DNA of 64,000 bases from Glandiceps talaboti (lineage: Eukaryota > Hemichordata > Enteropneusta > Spengelidae), in contig NC_135564.1 in NCBI RefSeq assembly GCF_964340395.1, positions 24,084,330 through 24,148,329 on the forward strand. Reading direction: 5' to 3'. Shown piece by piece: positions 1-13,752 of this stretch (position 1 is the stretch's first letter; each line of letters begins with the position of its first letter). The position numbers were made by a program, and so were the translations under genes. The notes beneath the pieces were generated by a model. The model was not told the DNA's origin. It made no database searches and worked only from the letters and a program-made list of their open reading frames with translations.

Positions 1-25
1 AAATCATAATCTAAGTCCTAAATCT

Positions 26-33
26 TTAGCTAA
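26..33. other. Representative TTAGCTAA palindrome in the CTTTAGCTAAG variant
   Basis: In this variant the usual CATAA tail is replaced by CTTTAG before CTAAG, giving the 8 bp palindrome TTAGCTAA inside the imperfect palindrome CTTTAGCTAAG. It recurs throughout at irregular spacing (for example near 353, 888, 1,310 and 1,390). It has derived forms AAACTTTAGC (near 353 and 4,515), AAATATTTAGC (8,795, 15,703 and others) and AAAATTTTAGC (38,565, 39,531 and others). Confidence 0.85.
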
Positions 34-44
34 GTCCTAAATCA

Positions 45-50
45 TACGTA
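45..50. other. Representative TACGTA variant join (CpG-bearing palindrome)
   Basis: The form ATCATACGTAAG creates the 6 bp palindrome TACGTA. It recurs many times, usually right after a TTTAGCTAAG monomer or before a CATGCCTAAG monomer. This form and the rarer GTCGT variant (for example about 1,509 and 6,853) are nearly the only CpG dinucleotides in the array; the isolated CATGCGTAAG at about 42,207 is another. I infer no function. Confidence 0.85.
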
Positions 51-320
51 AGTCCTAAATCATAACCTAAGTCCTAAAGCATACCTAAGTCTTAAAGCAT
101 ACCTAAGTCCTAATCATAACCTAAGTCCTAAATCATAACCTAAGTCCTAAATCATAACTAAGTCCTAAATCATAACTAAGTCCTAAAACATATCTAAGTC
201 CTAAATCATACGTAAGTCCTAAATCTAGCCTAAGTCCTAAGTAATAACCTAAGTCCTAAATCATGCCTAAGTCCTAAATCATAACCTAAGTCCTAAAGCA
301 TAACCTAAGTGCTAAATCAT

Positions 321-328
321 ACTTAAGT
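321..328. other. Representative ACTTAAGT palindrome variant join
   Basis: The join CATACTTAAGTCC carries the 8 bp palindrome ACTTAAGT, produced by one C-to-T change at the CATA|CCTAAG join. It recurs across the array, typically just before an AATCTAAGTCC monomer. It is a stable component of one multi-monomer block rather than a scattered mutation. Confidence 0.8.
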
Positions 329-3300
329 CCTAAATCATAATCTAAGTCCTAAAACTTTAGCTAAGTCCTAAATCATACTTAAGTCATAAATCATAACCTA
401 AGTCCTAAATCATAACTAAGTCCTAAATCATAACTAAGTCCTAAAGCATATCTAAGTCCTAAATCATAACTAAGTCCTAAAGCATACCTAAGTCCTAATC
501 ATAACCTAAGTCCTAAATCATAACCTAAGTCCTAAATCATAACTAAGTCCTAAAGCATATCTAAGTCCTAAATCATACGTAAGTCCTAAATCATGCCTAA
601 GTCCTAAGTAATAACCTAAGTCCTAAAGCATACCTAAGTCTTAAAGCATACCTAAGTCCTAAATCATAACCTAAGTCATAAATCATAACCTAAGTCCTAA
701 ATCATAACTAAGTCCTAAATCATAACTAAGTCCTAAAGCATATCTAAGTCCTAAATCATACGTAAGTCCTAAATCATGCCTAAGTCCTAAGTAATAACCT
801 AAGTCCTAAATCATACCTAAGTCCTAAATCATAACCTAAGTCCTAAAGCATAACCTAAGTCCTAAATCATAATCTAAGTCCTAAATCTTTAGCTAAGTCC
901 TAAATCATACGTAAGTCCTAAATCATAACCTAAGTCCTAAATCATAACCTAAGTCCTAAAGCATAACCTAAGTCCAAAAGCATAACCTAAGTCCTAAAGC
1001 ATAACCTAAGTCCTAAATCATAATCTAATTCCTAAATCATACCTAAGTCCTAAAGCATACCTAAGTCTTAAAGCATACCTAAGTCCTAATCATAACCTAA
1101 GTCCTAAATCATAACCTAAGTCCTAAATCATAACTAAATCCTAAATCATAACTAAGTCCTAAATCATAACTAAGTCCTAAAGCATAACTAAGTCCTAAAG
1201 CATATCTAAGTCCTAAATCATACCTAAGTCCTAAAGCATAACCTAAGTCCTAAATCATACCTAAGTCCTAAAGCATAACATAAGTCCTAAATCATAATGT
1301 AATTCCTAAATCTTTAGCTAAGTCCTAAATCATAACATAAGTCCTAAATCATACTTAAGTCCTAAATCATAATCTAAGTCCTAAATCTTTAGCTAAGTCC
1401 TAAATCATACGTAAGTCCTAAATCATAACCTAAGTCTTAAAGCATACCTAAGTCCTAATCATAACCTAAGTCCTAAATCATAACCTAAGTCCTAAATCAT
1501 AACTAAGTCGTAAATCATAACTAAGTCCTAAAGCATATCTAAGTCCTAAATCATACGTAAGTCCTAAATCATGCCTAAGTCCTAAGTAATAACTTAAGTC
1601 CTAAATCATACCTAAGTCCTAAAGCATAACCTAAGTCCTAAATCATAACATAAGTCCTAAATCATACTTAAGTCCTAAATCATAATCTAAGTCCTAAATC
1701 TTTAGCTAAGTCTTAAATCATAACCTAAGTCCTAAATCATAACCTAAGTCCTAAAGCATACCTAAGTCTTAAAGCATACCTAAGTCCTAATCATAACCTA
1801 AGTCCTAAATCATAACCTAAGTCCTAAATCATAACTAAGTCCTAAATCATAACTAAGTCCTAAAGCATATCTAAGTCCTAAATCATAACCTAAGTCCTAA
1901 ATCATAACATCAGTCCTAAATCATACTTAAGTCCTAAATCATAATCTAAGTCCTAAATCTTTAGCTAAGTCCTAAATCATACGTAAGTCCTAAATCATAA
2001 CCTAAGTCCTAAAGCATACCTAAGTCTTAAAGCATACCTAAGCCCTAATCATAACCTAAGTCCTAAATCATAACATAAGTCCTAAATCATAACTAAGTCC
2101 TAAAGCATATCTAAGTCCTAAATCATACGTAAGTCCTAAATCATGCCTAAGTCCTAAGTAATAACCTAAGTCTTAAATCATACCTAAGTCCTAAATCATA
2201 ACCTAAGTCCTAAAGCATAACCTAAGTCCTAAATCATACTTAAGTCCTAAATCATAATCTAAGTCCTAAATCTTTAGCTAAGTCCTAAATCATACGTAAG
2301 TCCTAAATCATAACCTAAGTCCTAAATCATAACCTAAGTCCTAAAGTATAACCTAAGTCCTAAAGCATAACCTAAGTCCTAAAGCATAACCTAAGTCCTA
2401 AAGCATAACCTAAGTCATAAAGCATAACCTAAGTCCTAAATCATAATCTAATTCCTAAATCATACCTAAGTCCTAAAGTATATCTAAGTCCTAAAGCATA
2501 CCTAAGTCCTAAATCATACCTAAGTCCTAAAGCATAACCTAAGTCCTAAATCATAACCTAAGTCCTAAATCATAACCTAAGTCCTAAAGTATAACCTAAG
2601 TCCTAAAGCATAACCTAAGTCCTAAAGCATAACCTAAGTCCTAAAGCATACCTAAGTCTTAAAGCATACCTAAGTCCTAAAGCATACCTAAGTCTTAAAG
2701 CATACCTAAGTCCTAATCATAACCTAAGTCCTAAATCATAACCTAAGTCCTAAATCATAACTAAGAACTAAATCATAACTATGTCCTAAAGCATATCTAA
2801 GTCCTAAATCATACGTAAGTCCTAAATCATGCCTAAGTCCTAAGTAATAACCTAAGTCCTAAATCATACCTAAGTCCTAAAGCATAACCTAAGTCCTAAA
2901 TCATAACCTAAGTCCTAAATCATAACATAAGTCCTAAATCATACTTAAGTCCTAAATCATAATCTAAGTCCTAAATCTTTAGCTAAGTCCTAAATCATAC
3001 GTAAGTCCTAAATCATAACCTAAGTCCTAAAGCATACCTAAGTCTTAAAGCATACCTAAGTCCTAATCATAACCTAAGTCCTAAATCATAACCTAAGTCC
3101 TAAATCATAACTAAGTCCTAAACCATATCTAAGTCCTAAATCATACGTAAGTCCTAAATCATGCCTAAGTCCTAAGTAATAACCTAAGTCCTAAATCATA
3201 CCTAAGTCCTAAAGCATAACCTAAGTCCTAAATCATAACCTAAGTCATAAAGCATAACCTAAGTCCTAAATCATAACTTAAGTCCTAAATCATAACATAA

Positions 3301-5514
3301 GTCCTAAATCATAATCTAATTCCTAAATCTTTAGCTAAGTCCTAAATCATACCTAAGTCCTAAATCATAACCTAAGTCCTAAAGCATAACCTAAGTCCTA
3401 AATCATACTTAAGTCCTAAATCATACGTAAGTCCTAAATCATAACCTAAGTCCTAAATCATAACCTAAGTCCTAAAGTATAACCTAAGTCCTAAAGAATA
3501 ACCTAAGTCGTAAAGCATAACCTAAGTCCTAAAGCATAACCTAAGTCCTAAATCATAACATAAGTCCTAAATCATACTTAAGTCCTAAATCATAATCTAA
3601 GTCCTAAATCTTTAGCTAAGTCCTAAATCATACGTAAGTCCTAAATCATAACCTAAGTCCTAAAGCATACCTAAGTCTTAAAGCATACCTAAGTCCTAAT
3701 CATAACCTAAGTCCTAAATCATAACCTAAGTCCTAAATCATAACCTAAGTCCTAAAGTATAACCTAAGTCCTAAATCATACCTAAGTCCTAAAGCATAAC
3801 CTAAGTCCTAAATCATAACATAAGTCCTAAATCATACTTAAGTCCTAAATCATAATCTAAGTCCTAAATCTTTAGCTAAGTCTTAAATCATATTTAAGTC
3901 CTAAATCATAACCTAAGTCCTAAAGCATACCTAAGTCTTAAAGCATACCTAAGTCCTAATCATAACCTAAGTCCTAAATCATAACCTAAGTCCTAAATCA
4001 TAACTAAGTCCTAAAGCATAACCTAAGTCCTAAATCATAACCTAAGTCCTAAAGTATAACCTAAGTCCTAAAGCATAACCTAAGTCCTAAAGCATAACCT
4101 AAGTCCTAAAGCATAACCTAAGTCCTAAATCATAACCTAAGTCCTAAATCATACTTAAGTCCTAAATCATAATCTAAGTCCTAAATCTTTAGCTAAGTCC
4201 TAAATCATACGTAAGTCCTAAATCATAACCTAAGTCCTAAAGCATACCTAAGTCTTAAAGCATACCTAAGTCCTAATCATAACCTAAGTCCTAAATCATA
4301 ACCTAAGTCCTAAATCATAACTAAGTCCTAAATCATAACTAAGTCCTAAAACATATCTAAGTCCTAAATCATACGTAAGTCCTAAATCTAGCCTAAGTCC
4401 TAAGTAATAACCTAAGTCCTAAATCATGCCTAAGTCCTAAATCATAACCTAAGTCCTAAAGCATAACCTAAGTGCTAAATCATACTTAAGTCCTAAATCA
4501 TAATCTAAGTCCTAAAACTTTAGCTAAGTCCTAAATCATACTTAAGTCATAAATCATAACCTAAGTCCTAAATCATAACTAATTCCTAAATCATAACTAA
4601 GTCCTAAAGCATATCTAAGTCCTAAATCATAACTAAGTCCTAAAGCATACCTAAGTCCTAATCATAACCTAAGTCCTAAATCATAACCTAAGTCCTAAAT
4701 CATAACTAAGTCCTAAAGCATATCTAAGTCCTAAATCATACGTAAGTCCTAAATCATGCCTAAGTCCTAAGTAATAACCTAAGTCCTAAAGCATACCTAA
4801 GTCTTAAAGCATACCTAAGTCCTAAATCATAACCTAAGTCATAAATCATAACCTAAGTCCTAAATCATAACTAAGTCCTAAATCATAACTAAGTCCTAAA
4901 GCATATCTAAGTCCTAAATCATACGTAAGTCCTAAATCATGCCTAAGTCCTAAGTAATAACCTAAGTCCTAAATCATACCTAAGTCCTAAATCATAACCT
5001 AAGTCCTAAAGCATAACCTAAGTCCTAAATCATACTTAAGTCCTAAATCATAATCTAAGTCCTAAATCTTTAGCTAAGTCCTAAATCATACGTAAGTCCT
5101 AAATCATAACCTAAGTCCTAAATCATAACCTAAGTCCTAAAGCATAACCTAAGTCCAAAAGCATAACCTAAGTCCTAAAGCATAACCTAAGTCCTAAATC
5201 ATAATCTAATTCCTAAATCATACCTAAGTCCTAAAGCATACCTAAGTCTTAAAGCATACCTAAGTCCTAATCATAACCTAAGTCCTAAATCATAACCTAA
5301 GTCCTAAATCATAACTAAATCCTAAATCATAACTAAGTCCTAAAGCATATCTAAGTCCTAAATCATACGTAAGTCCTAAATCATGCCTAAGTCCTAAGTA
5401 ATAACCTAAGTCATAAATCATACCTAAGTCTTAAAGCATACCTAAGTCCTAATCATAACCTAAGTCCTAAAGCATAACCTAAGTCCTAAATCATAACCTA
5501 AGTCCTAAATCATA

Positions 5515-8500
5515 ACATCAGTCCTAAATCATACTTAAGTCCTAAATCATAATCTAAGTCCTAAATCTTTAGCTAAGTCCTAAATCATACGTAAGTCCTA
5601 AATCATAACCTAAGTCCTAAAGCATACCTAAGTCTTAAAGCATACCTAAGTCCTAATCATAACCTAAGTCCTAAATCATAACCTAAGTCCTAAATCATAA
5701 CTAAGTCCTAAAGCATATCTAAGTCCTAAATCATACGTAAGTCCTAAATCATGCCTAAGTCCTAAGTAATAACCTAAGTCTTAAATCATACCTAAGTCCT
5801 AAATCATAACCTAAGTCCTAAAGCATAACCTAAGTCCTAAATCATACTTAAGTCCTAAATCATAATCTAAGTCCTAAATCTTTAGCTAAGTCCTAAATCA
5901 TACGTAAGTCCTAAATCATAACCTAAGTCCTAAATCATAACCTAAGTCCTAAAGTATAACCTAAGTCCTAAAGCATAACCTAAGTCCTAAAGCATAACCT
6001 AAGTCCTAAAGCATAACCTAAGTCATAAAGCATAACCTAAGTCCTAAATCATAATCTAATTCCTAAATCATACCTAAGTCCTAAAGTATATCTAAGTCCT
6101 AAAGCATACCTAAGTCCTAAATCATACCTAAGTCCTAAAGCATACCTAAGGCTTAAAGCATACCTAAGTCCTAAATCATAACCTAAGTCCTAAATCATAA
6201 CTAAGTCCTAAATCATAACTAAGTCCTAAAGCATATCTAAGTCCTAAATCATGCCTAAGTCCTAAGTAATAACCTAAGTCCTAAATCATACCTAAGTCCT
6301 AAAGCATAACCTAAGTCCTAAATCATAATATAAGTCCTAAATCATACTTAAGTCCTAAATCATAATATAAGTCCTAAATCTTTAGCTAAGTCTTAAATCA
6401 TACGTAAGTCCTAAATCATAACCTAAGTCCTAAAGCATACCTAAGTCTTAAAGCATACCTAAGTCCTAATCATAACCTAAGTCCTAAATCATAACCTAAG
6501 TCCTAAATCATAACTAAGTCCTAAATCATAACTAAGTCCTAAAGCATATCTAAGTCCTAAATCATACCTAAGTCCTAAAGCATAACCTAAGTCCTAAATC
6601 ATACCTAAGTCCTAAAGCATAACATAAGTCCTAAATCATAATGTAATTCCTAAATCTTTAGCTAAGTCCTAAATCATAACCTAAGTCCTAAATCATACTT
6701 AAGTCCTAAATCATAATCTAAGTCCTAAATCTTTAGCTAAGTCCTAAATCATACGTAAGTCCTAAATCATAACCTAAGTCTTAAAGCATACCTAAGTCCT
6801 AATCATAACCTAAGTCCTAAATCATAACCTAAGTCCTAAATCATAACTAAGTCGTAAATCATAACTAAGTCCTAAAGCATATCTAAGTCCTAAATCATAC
6901 GTAAGTCCTAAATCATGCCTAAGTCCTAAGTAATAACTTAAGTCCTAAATCATACCTAAGTCCTAAAGCATAACCTAAGTCCTAAATCATAACATAAGTC
7001 CTAAATCATACTTAAGTCCTAAATCATAATCTAAGTCCTAAATCTTTAGCTAAGTCTTAAATCATAACCTAAGTCCTAAATCATAACCTAAGTCCTAAAG
7101 CATACCTAAGTCTTAAAGCATACCTAAGTCCTAATCATAACCTAAGTCCTAAATCATAACCTAAGTCCTACATCATAACTAAGTCCTAAATCATAACTAA
7201 GTCCTAAAGCATATCTAAGTCCTAAATCATAACCTAAGTCCTAAATCATAACATCAGTCCTAAATCATACTTAAGTCCTAAATCATAATCTAAGTCCTAA
7301 ATCTTTAGCTAAGTCCTAAATCATACGTAAGTCCTAAATCATAACCTAAGTCCTAAAGCATACCTAAGTCTTAAAGCATACCTAAGCCCTAATCATAACC
7401 TAAGTCCTAAATCATAACATAAGTCCTAAATCATAACTAAGTCCTAAAGCATATCTAAGTCCTAAATCATACGTAAGTCCTAAATCATGCCTAAGTCCTA
7501 AGTAATAACCTAAGTCTTAAATCATACCTAAGTCCTAAATCATAACCTAAGTCCTAAAGCATAACCTAAGTCCTAAATCATACTTAAGTCCTAAATCATA
7601 ATCTAAGTCCTAAATCTTTAGCTAAGTCCTAAATCATACGTAAGTCCTAAATCATAACCTAAGTCCTAAATCATAACCTAAGTCCTAAAGTATAACCTAA
7701 GTCCTAAAGCATAACCTAAGTCCTAAAGCATAACCTAAGTCCTAAAGCATAACCTAAGTCATAAAGCATAACCTAAGTCCTAAATCATAATCTAATTCCT
7801 AAATCATACCTAAGTCCTAAAGTATATCTAAGTCCTAAAGCATACCTAAGTCCTAAATCATACCTAAGTCCTAAAGCATACCTAAGTCTTAAAGCATACC
7901 TAAGTCCTAAATCATAACCTAAGTCCTAAATCATAACTAAGTCCTAAATCATAACTAAGTCCTAAAGCATATCTAAGTCCTAAATCATACGTAAGTCCTA
8001 AATCATGCCTAAGTCCTAAGTAATAACCTAAGTCCTAAATCATACCTAAGTCCTAAAGCATAACCTAAGTCCTAAATCATAACATAAGTCCTAAATCATA
8101 CTTAAGTCCTAAATCATAATCTAAGTCCTAAATCTTTAGCTAAGTCTTAAATCATACGTAAGTCCTAAATCATAACCTAAGTCCTAAAGCATACCTAAGT
8201 CTTAAAGCATACCTAAGTCCTAATCATAACCTAAGTCCTAAATCATAACCTAAGTCCTAAATCATAACTAAGTCCTAAATCATAACTAAGTCCTAAAGCA
8301 TATCTAAGTCCTAAATCATACCTAAGTCCTAAAGCATAACCTAAGTCCTAAATCATAACCTAAGTCCTAAATCATAACATAAGTCCTAAATCATAATGTA
8401 ATTCCTAAATCTTTAGCTAAGTCCTAAATCATAACATAAGTCCTAAATCATACTTAAGTCCTAAATCATAATCTAAGTCCTAAATCTTTAGCTAAGTCCT

Positions 8501-8800
8501 AAATCATACGTAAGTCCTAAATCATAACCTAAGTCTTAAAGCATACCTAAGTCCTAATCATAACCTAAGTCCTAAATCATAACCTAAGTCCTAAATCATA
8601 ACTAAGTCGTAAATCATAACTAAGTCCTAAAGCATATCTAAGTCGTAAATCATACGTAAGTCCTAAATCATGCCTAAGTCCTAAGTAATAACCTAAGTCC
8701 TAAATCATACCTAAGTCCTAAAGCATAACCTAAGTCCTAAATCATAACATAAGTCCTAAATCATACTTAAGTCCTAAATCATAATCTAAGTCCTAAATAT
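5515..8800 (+). repeat. Intermediate repetition of about 1.74-1.78 kb inside the base unit
   Basis: Several rare markers recur at similar spacing: ACATCAG at 5,515 and 7,251 (1,736); AAGTATATCT at 6,085 and 7,820 (1,735); AATGTAATTCC at 6,640 and 8,395 (1,755). Further along, AATATTTAGC recurs at 15,703/17,479 and 35,619/37,396 (1,776-1,777). The step in spacing reflects single-monomer gains. Older relatives exist at 1,907 (ACATCAG) and 1,296 (AATGTAATT) but at spacings that are not exact multiples. I read this as a partly eroded intermediate higher-order period; it does not tile the whole 14,151 bp unit. Confidence 0.65.
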
Positions 8801-8870
8801 TTAGCTAAGTCTTAAATCATAACCTAAGTCCTAAATCATAACCTAAGTCCTAAAGCATACCTAAGTCTTA

Positions 8871-8880
8871 AAGCATGCTT
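8871..8880. other. AAGCATGCTT palindrome variant
   Basis: The monomer join reads AAAGCATGCTTAAGTCC, containing the 10 bp perfect palindrome AAGCATGCTT followed by an overlapping CTTAAG. It recurs at the equivalent place in other long-unit copies: about 15,779, 21,308, 35,697 and 51,836. The parallel block about 1.78 kb downstream (for example about 17,557 and 23,083) reads AAGCATACTTAAG instead. Confidence 0.8.
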
Positions 8881-9944
8881 AAGTCCTAATCATAACCTAA
8901 GTCCTAAATCATAACCTAAGTCCTAAATCATAACTAAGTCCTAAAGCATATCTAAGTCCTAAATCATAACTAAGTCCTAAAGCATATCTAAGTCCTAAAT
9001 CATACCTAAGTCCTAAAGCATAACCTAAGTCCTCAATCATAACCTAAGTCCTAAATCATAACATAAGTCCTAAATCATTATGTAATTCCTAAATCTTTAG
9101 CTAAGTCCTAAATCATACCTAAGTCCTAAATCATACCTAAGTCCTAAAGCATAACCTAAGTCCTAAATCATAACCTAAGTCCTAAATCATAACCTAAGTC
9201 CTAAAGCATAACCTAAGTCCTAAAGCATAACCTAAGTCCTAAAGCATACCTAAGTCTTAAAGCATACCTAAGTCCTAATCATAACCTAAGTCCTAAATCA
9301 TAACCTAAGTCCTAAATCATAACTAAGTCCTAAATCATAACTAAGTCCTAAAGCATATCTAAGTCCTAAATCATAACCTAAGTCCTAAATCATAACATAA
9401 GTCCTAAATCATAATCTAATTCCTAAATCATGCCTAAGTCCTAAATCATAACCTAAGTCCTAAAGCATAACCTAAGTGCTAAATCATACTTAAGTCCTAA
9501 ATCATAATCTAAGTCCTAAAACTTTAGCTAAGTCCTAAATCATACTTAAGTCATAAATCATAACCTAAGTCCTAAATCATAACTAATTCCTAAATCATAA
9601 CTAAGTCCTAAAGCATATCTAAGTCCTAAATCATAACTAAGTCCTAAAGCATACCTAAGTCCTAATCATAACCTAAGTCCTAAATCATAACCTAAGTCCT
9701 AAATCATAACTAAGTCCTAAAGCATATCTAAGTCCTAAATCATACGTAAGTCCTAAATCATGCCTAAGTCCTAAGTAATAACCTAAGTCCTAAAGCATAC
9801 CTAAGTCTTAAAGCATACCTAAGTCCTAAATCATAACCTAAGTCATAAATCATAACCTAAGTCCTAAATCATAACTAAGTCCTAAATCATAACTAAGTCC
9901 TAAAGCATATCTAAGTCCTAAATCATACGTAAGTCCTAAATCAT

Positions 9945-12900
9945 GCCTAAGTCCTAAGTAATAACCTAAGTCCTAAATCATACCTAAGTCCTAAATCATA
10001 ACCTAAGTCCTAAAGCATAACCTAAGTCCTAAATCATACTTAAGTCCTAAATCATAATCTAAGTCCTAAATCTTTAGCTAAGTCCTAAATCATACGTAAG
10101 TCCTAAATCATAACCTAAGTCCTAAATCATAACCTAAGTCCTAAAGCATAACCTAAGTCCAAAAGCATAACCTAAGTCCTAAAGCATAACCTAAGTCCTA
10201 AATCATAATCTAATTCCTAAATCATACCTAAGTCCTAAAGCATACCTAAGTCTTAAAGCATACCTAAGTCCTAATCATAACCTAAGTCCTAAATCATAAC
10301 CTAAGTCCTAAATCATAACTAAATCCTAAATCATAACTAAGTCCTAAAGCATATCTAAGTCCTAAATCATACGTAAGTCCTAAATCATGCCTAAGTCCTA
10401 AGTAATAACCTAAGTCATAAATCATACCTAAGTCTTAAAGCATACCTAAGTCCTAATCATAACCTAAGTCCTAAAGCATAACCTAAGTCCTAAATCATAA
10501 CCTAAGTCCTAAATCATAACATCAGTCCTAAATCATACTTAAGTCCTAAATCATAATCTAAGTCCTAAATCTTTAGCTAAGTCCTAAATCATACGTAAGT
10601 CCTAAATCATAACCTAAGTCCTAAAGCATACCTAAGTCTTAAAGCATACCTAAGTCCTAATCATAACCTAAGTCCTAAATCATAACCTAAGTCCTAAATC
10701 ATAACTAAGTCCTAAAGCATATCTAAGTCCTAAATCATACGTAAGTCCTAAATCATGCCTAAGTCCTAAGTAATAACCTAAGTCTTAAATCATACCTAAG
10801 TCCTAAATCATAACCTAAGTCCTAAAGCATAACCTAAGTCCTAAATCATACTTAAGTCCTAAATCATAATCTAAGTCCTAAATCTTTAGCTAAGTCCTAA
10901 ATCATACGTAAGTCCTAAATCATAACCTAAGTCCTAAATCATAACCTAAGTCCTAAAGTATAACCTAAGTCCTAAAGCATAACCTAAGTCCTAAAGCATA
11001 ACCTAAGTCCTAAAGCATAACCTAAGTCATAAAGCATAACCTAAGTCCTAAATCATAATCTAATTCCTAAATCATACCTAAGTCCTAAAGTATATCTAAG
11101 TCCTAAAGCATACCTAAGTCCTAAATCATACCTAAGTCCTAAAGCATACCTAAGGCTTAAAGCATACCTAAGTCCTAAATCATAACCTAAGTCCTAAATC
11201 ATAACTAAGTCCTAAATCATAACTAAGTCCTAAAGCATATCTAAGTCCTAAATCATGCCTAAGTCCTAAGTAATAACCTAAGTCCTAAATCATACCTAAG
11301 TCCTAAAGCATAACCTAAGTCCTAAATCATAATATAAGTCCTAAATCATACTTAAGTCCTAAATCATAATATAAGTCCTAAATCTTTAGCTAAGTCTTAA
11401 ATCATACGTAAGTCCTAAATCATAACCTAAGTCCTAAAGCATACCTAAGTCTTAAAGCATACCTAAGTCCTAATCATAACCTAAGTCCTAAATCATAACC
11501 TAAGTCCTAAATCATAACTAAGTCCTAAATCATAACTAAGTCCTAAAGCATATCTAAGTCCTAAATCATACCTAAGTCCTAAAGCATAACCTAAGTCCTA
11601 AATCATACCTAAGTCCTAAAGCATAACATAAGTCCTAAATCATAATGTAATTCCTAAATCTTTAGCTAAGTCCTAAATCATAACCTAAGTCCTAAATCAT
11701 ACTTAAGTCCTAAATCATAATCTAAGTCCTAAATCTTTAGCTAAGTCCTAAATCATACGTAAGTCCTAAATCATAACCTAAGTCTTAAAGCATACCTAAG
11801 TCCTAATCATAACCTAAGTCCTAAATCATAACCTAAGTCCTAAATCATGCCTAAGTCCTAAGTAATAACCTAAGTCCTAAATCATACCTAAGTCCTAAAT
11901 CATAACCTAAGTCCTAAAGCATAACCTAAGTCCTAAATCATACTTAAGTCCTAAATCATAATCTAAGTCCTAAATCTTTAGCTAAGTCCTAAATCATACG
12001 TAAGTCCTAAATCATAACCTAAGTCCTAAATCATAACCTAAGTCCTAAAGCATAACCTAAGTCCAAAAGCATAACCTAAGTCCTAAAGCATAACCTAAGT
12101 CCTAAATCATAATCTAATTCCTAAATCATACCTAAGTCCTAAAGCATACCTAAGTCTTAAAGCATACCTAAGTCCTAATCATAACCTAAGTCCTAAATCA
12201 TAACCTAAGTCCTAAATCATAACTAAATCCTAAATCATAACTAAGTCCTAAAGCATATCTAAGTCCTAAATCATACGTAAGTCCTAAATCATGCCTAAGT
12301 CCTAAGTAATAACCTAAGTCATAAATCATACCTAAGTCTTAAAGCATACCTAAGTCCTAATCATAACCTAAGTCCTAAAGCATAACCTAAGTCCTAAATC
12401 ATAACCTAAGTCCTAAATCATAACATCAGTCCTAAATCATACTTAAGTCCTAAATCATAATCTAAGTCCTAAATCTTTAGCTAAGTCCTAAATCATACGT
12501 AAGTCCTAAATCATAACCTAAGTCCTAAAGCATACCTAAGTCTTAAAGCATACCTAAGTCCTAATCATAACCTAAGTCCTAAATCATAACCTAAGTCCTA
12601 AATCATAACTAAGTCCTAAAGCATATCTAAGTCCTAAATCATACGTAAGTCCTAAATCATGCCTAAGTCCTAAGTAATAACCTAAGTCTTAAATCATACC
12701 TAAGTCCTAAATCATAACCTAAGTCCTAAAGCATAACCTAAGTCCTAAATCATACTTAAGTCCTAAATCATAATCTAAGTCCTAAATCTTTAGCTAAGTC
12801 CTAAATCATACGTAAGTCCTAAATCATAACCTAAGTCCTAAATCATAACCTAAGTCCTAAAGTATAACCTAAGTCCTAAAGCATAACCTAAGTCCTAAAG

Positions 12901-13752
12901 CATAACCTAAGTCCTAAAGCATAACCTAAGTCATAAAGCATAACCTAAGTCCTAAATCATAATCTAATTCCTAAATCATACCTAAGTCCTAAAGTATATC
13001 TAAGTCCTAAAGCATACCTAAGTCCTAAATCATACCTAAGTCCTAAAGCATACCTAAGGCTTAAAGCATACCTAAGTCCTAAATCATAACCTAAGTCCTA
13101 AATCATAACTAAGTCCTAAATCATAACTAAGTCCTAAAGCATATCTAAGTCCTAAATCATGCCTAAGTCCTAAGTAATAACCTAAGTCCTAAATCATACC
13201 TAAGTCCTAAAGCATAACCTAAGTCCTAAATCATAATATAAGTCCTAAATCATACTTAAGTCCTAAATCATAATATAAGTCCTAAATCTTTAGCTAAGTC
13301 TTAAATCATACGTAAGTCCTAAATCATAACCTAAGTCCTAAAGCATACCTAAGTCTTAAAGCATACCTAAGTCCTAATCATAACCTAAGTCCTAAATCAT
13401 AACCTAAGTCCTAAATCATAACTAAGTCCTAAATCATAACTAAGTCCTAAAGCATATCTAAGTCCTAAATCATACCTAAGTCCTAAAGCATAACCTAAGT
13501 CCTAAATCATACCTAAGTCCTAAAGCATAACATAAGTCCTAAATCATAATGTAATTCCTAAATCTTTAGCTAAGTCCTAAATCATAACCTAAGTCCTAAA
13601 TCATACTTAAGTCCTAAATCATAATCTAAGTCCTAAATCTTTAGCTAAGTCCTAAATCATACGTAAGTCCTAAATCATAACCTAAGTCTTAAAGCATACC
13701 TAAGTCCTAATCATAACCTAAGTCCTAAATCATAACCTAAGTCCTAAATCAT
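9945..13752 (+). repeat. 1,904 bp tandem duplication nested in the 5,004 bp one
   Basis: First copy 9,945-11,848; second copy 11,849-13,752. At the junction the expected AAATCATAACTAAGTCGTAAATC is replaced by AAATCATGCCTAAG followed by the CCTAAGTAATAACC monomer, the sequence found at 9,945. Marker pairs: CCAAAAG at about 10,158 and 12,062; AAGGCTT 11,152 and 13,056. It lies wholly inside the second copy of the 5,004 bp duplication and has no counterpart in the first copy, so it is the younger event. Confidence 0.87.

Larger units (their letters stand above)
1..5335 (+). repeat. Paralogous blocks inside the base unit at 4.16-4.18 kb spacing
   Basis: Bases 1 to about 1,155 recur from 4,164 to about 5,335. 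The opening AAATCATAATCTAAG run is at 1 and 4,164, AAGTGCT at 307 and 4,470 (shift 4,163), and CCAAAAG at about 973 and 5,153 (shift about 4,180, after one extra monomer). The similarity extends upstream, visible in copies B-D: AAGAACT at 25,407/29,587 and at about 40,525/44,705, shift 4,180. The pair is present in every copy of the long unit, so it predates the unit's amplification. The blocks differ by several substitutions and one- or two-monomer indels, more than between whole-unit copies. Confidence 0.8.

Noticed and set aside
2471-2485. TATA-box promoter at AAAGTATATCTAAG variants
   Set aside because: It is one of many A/T-rich monomer variants recurring in step with the higher-order unit, with no gene downstream.
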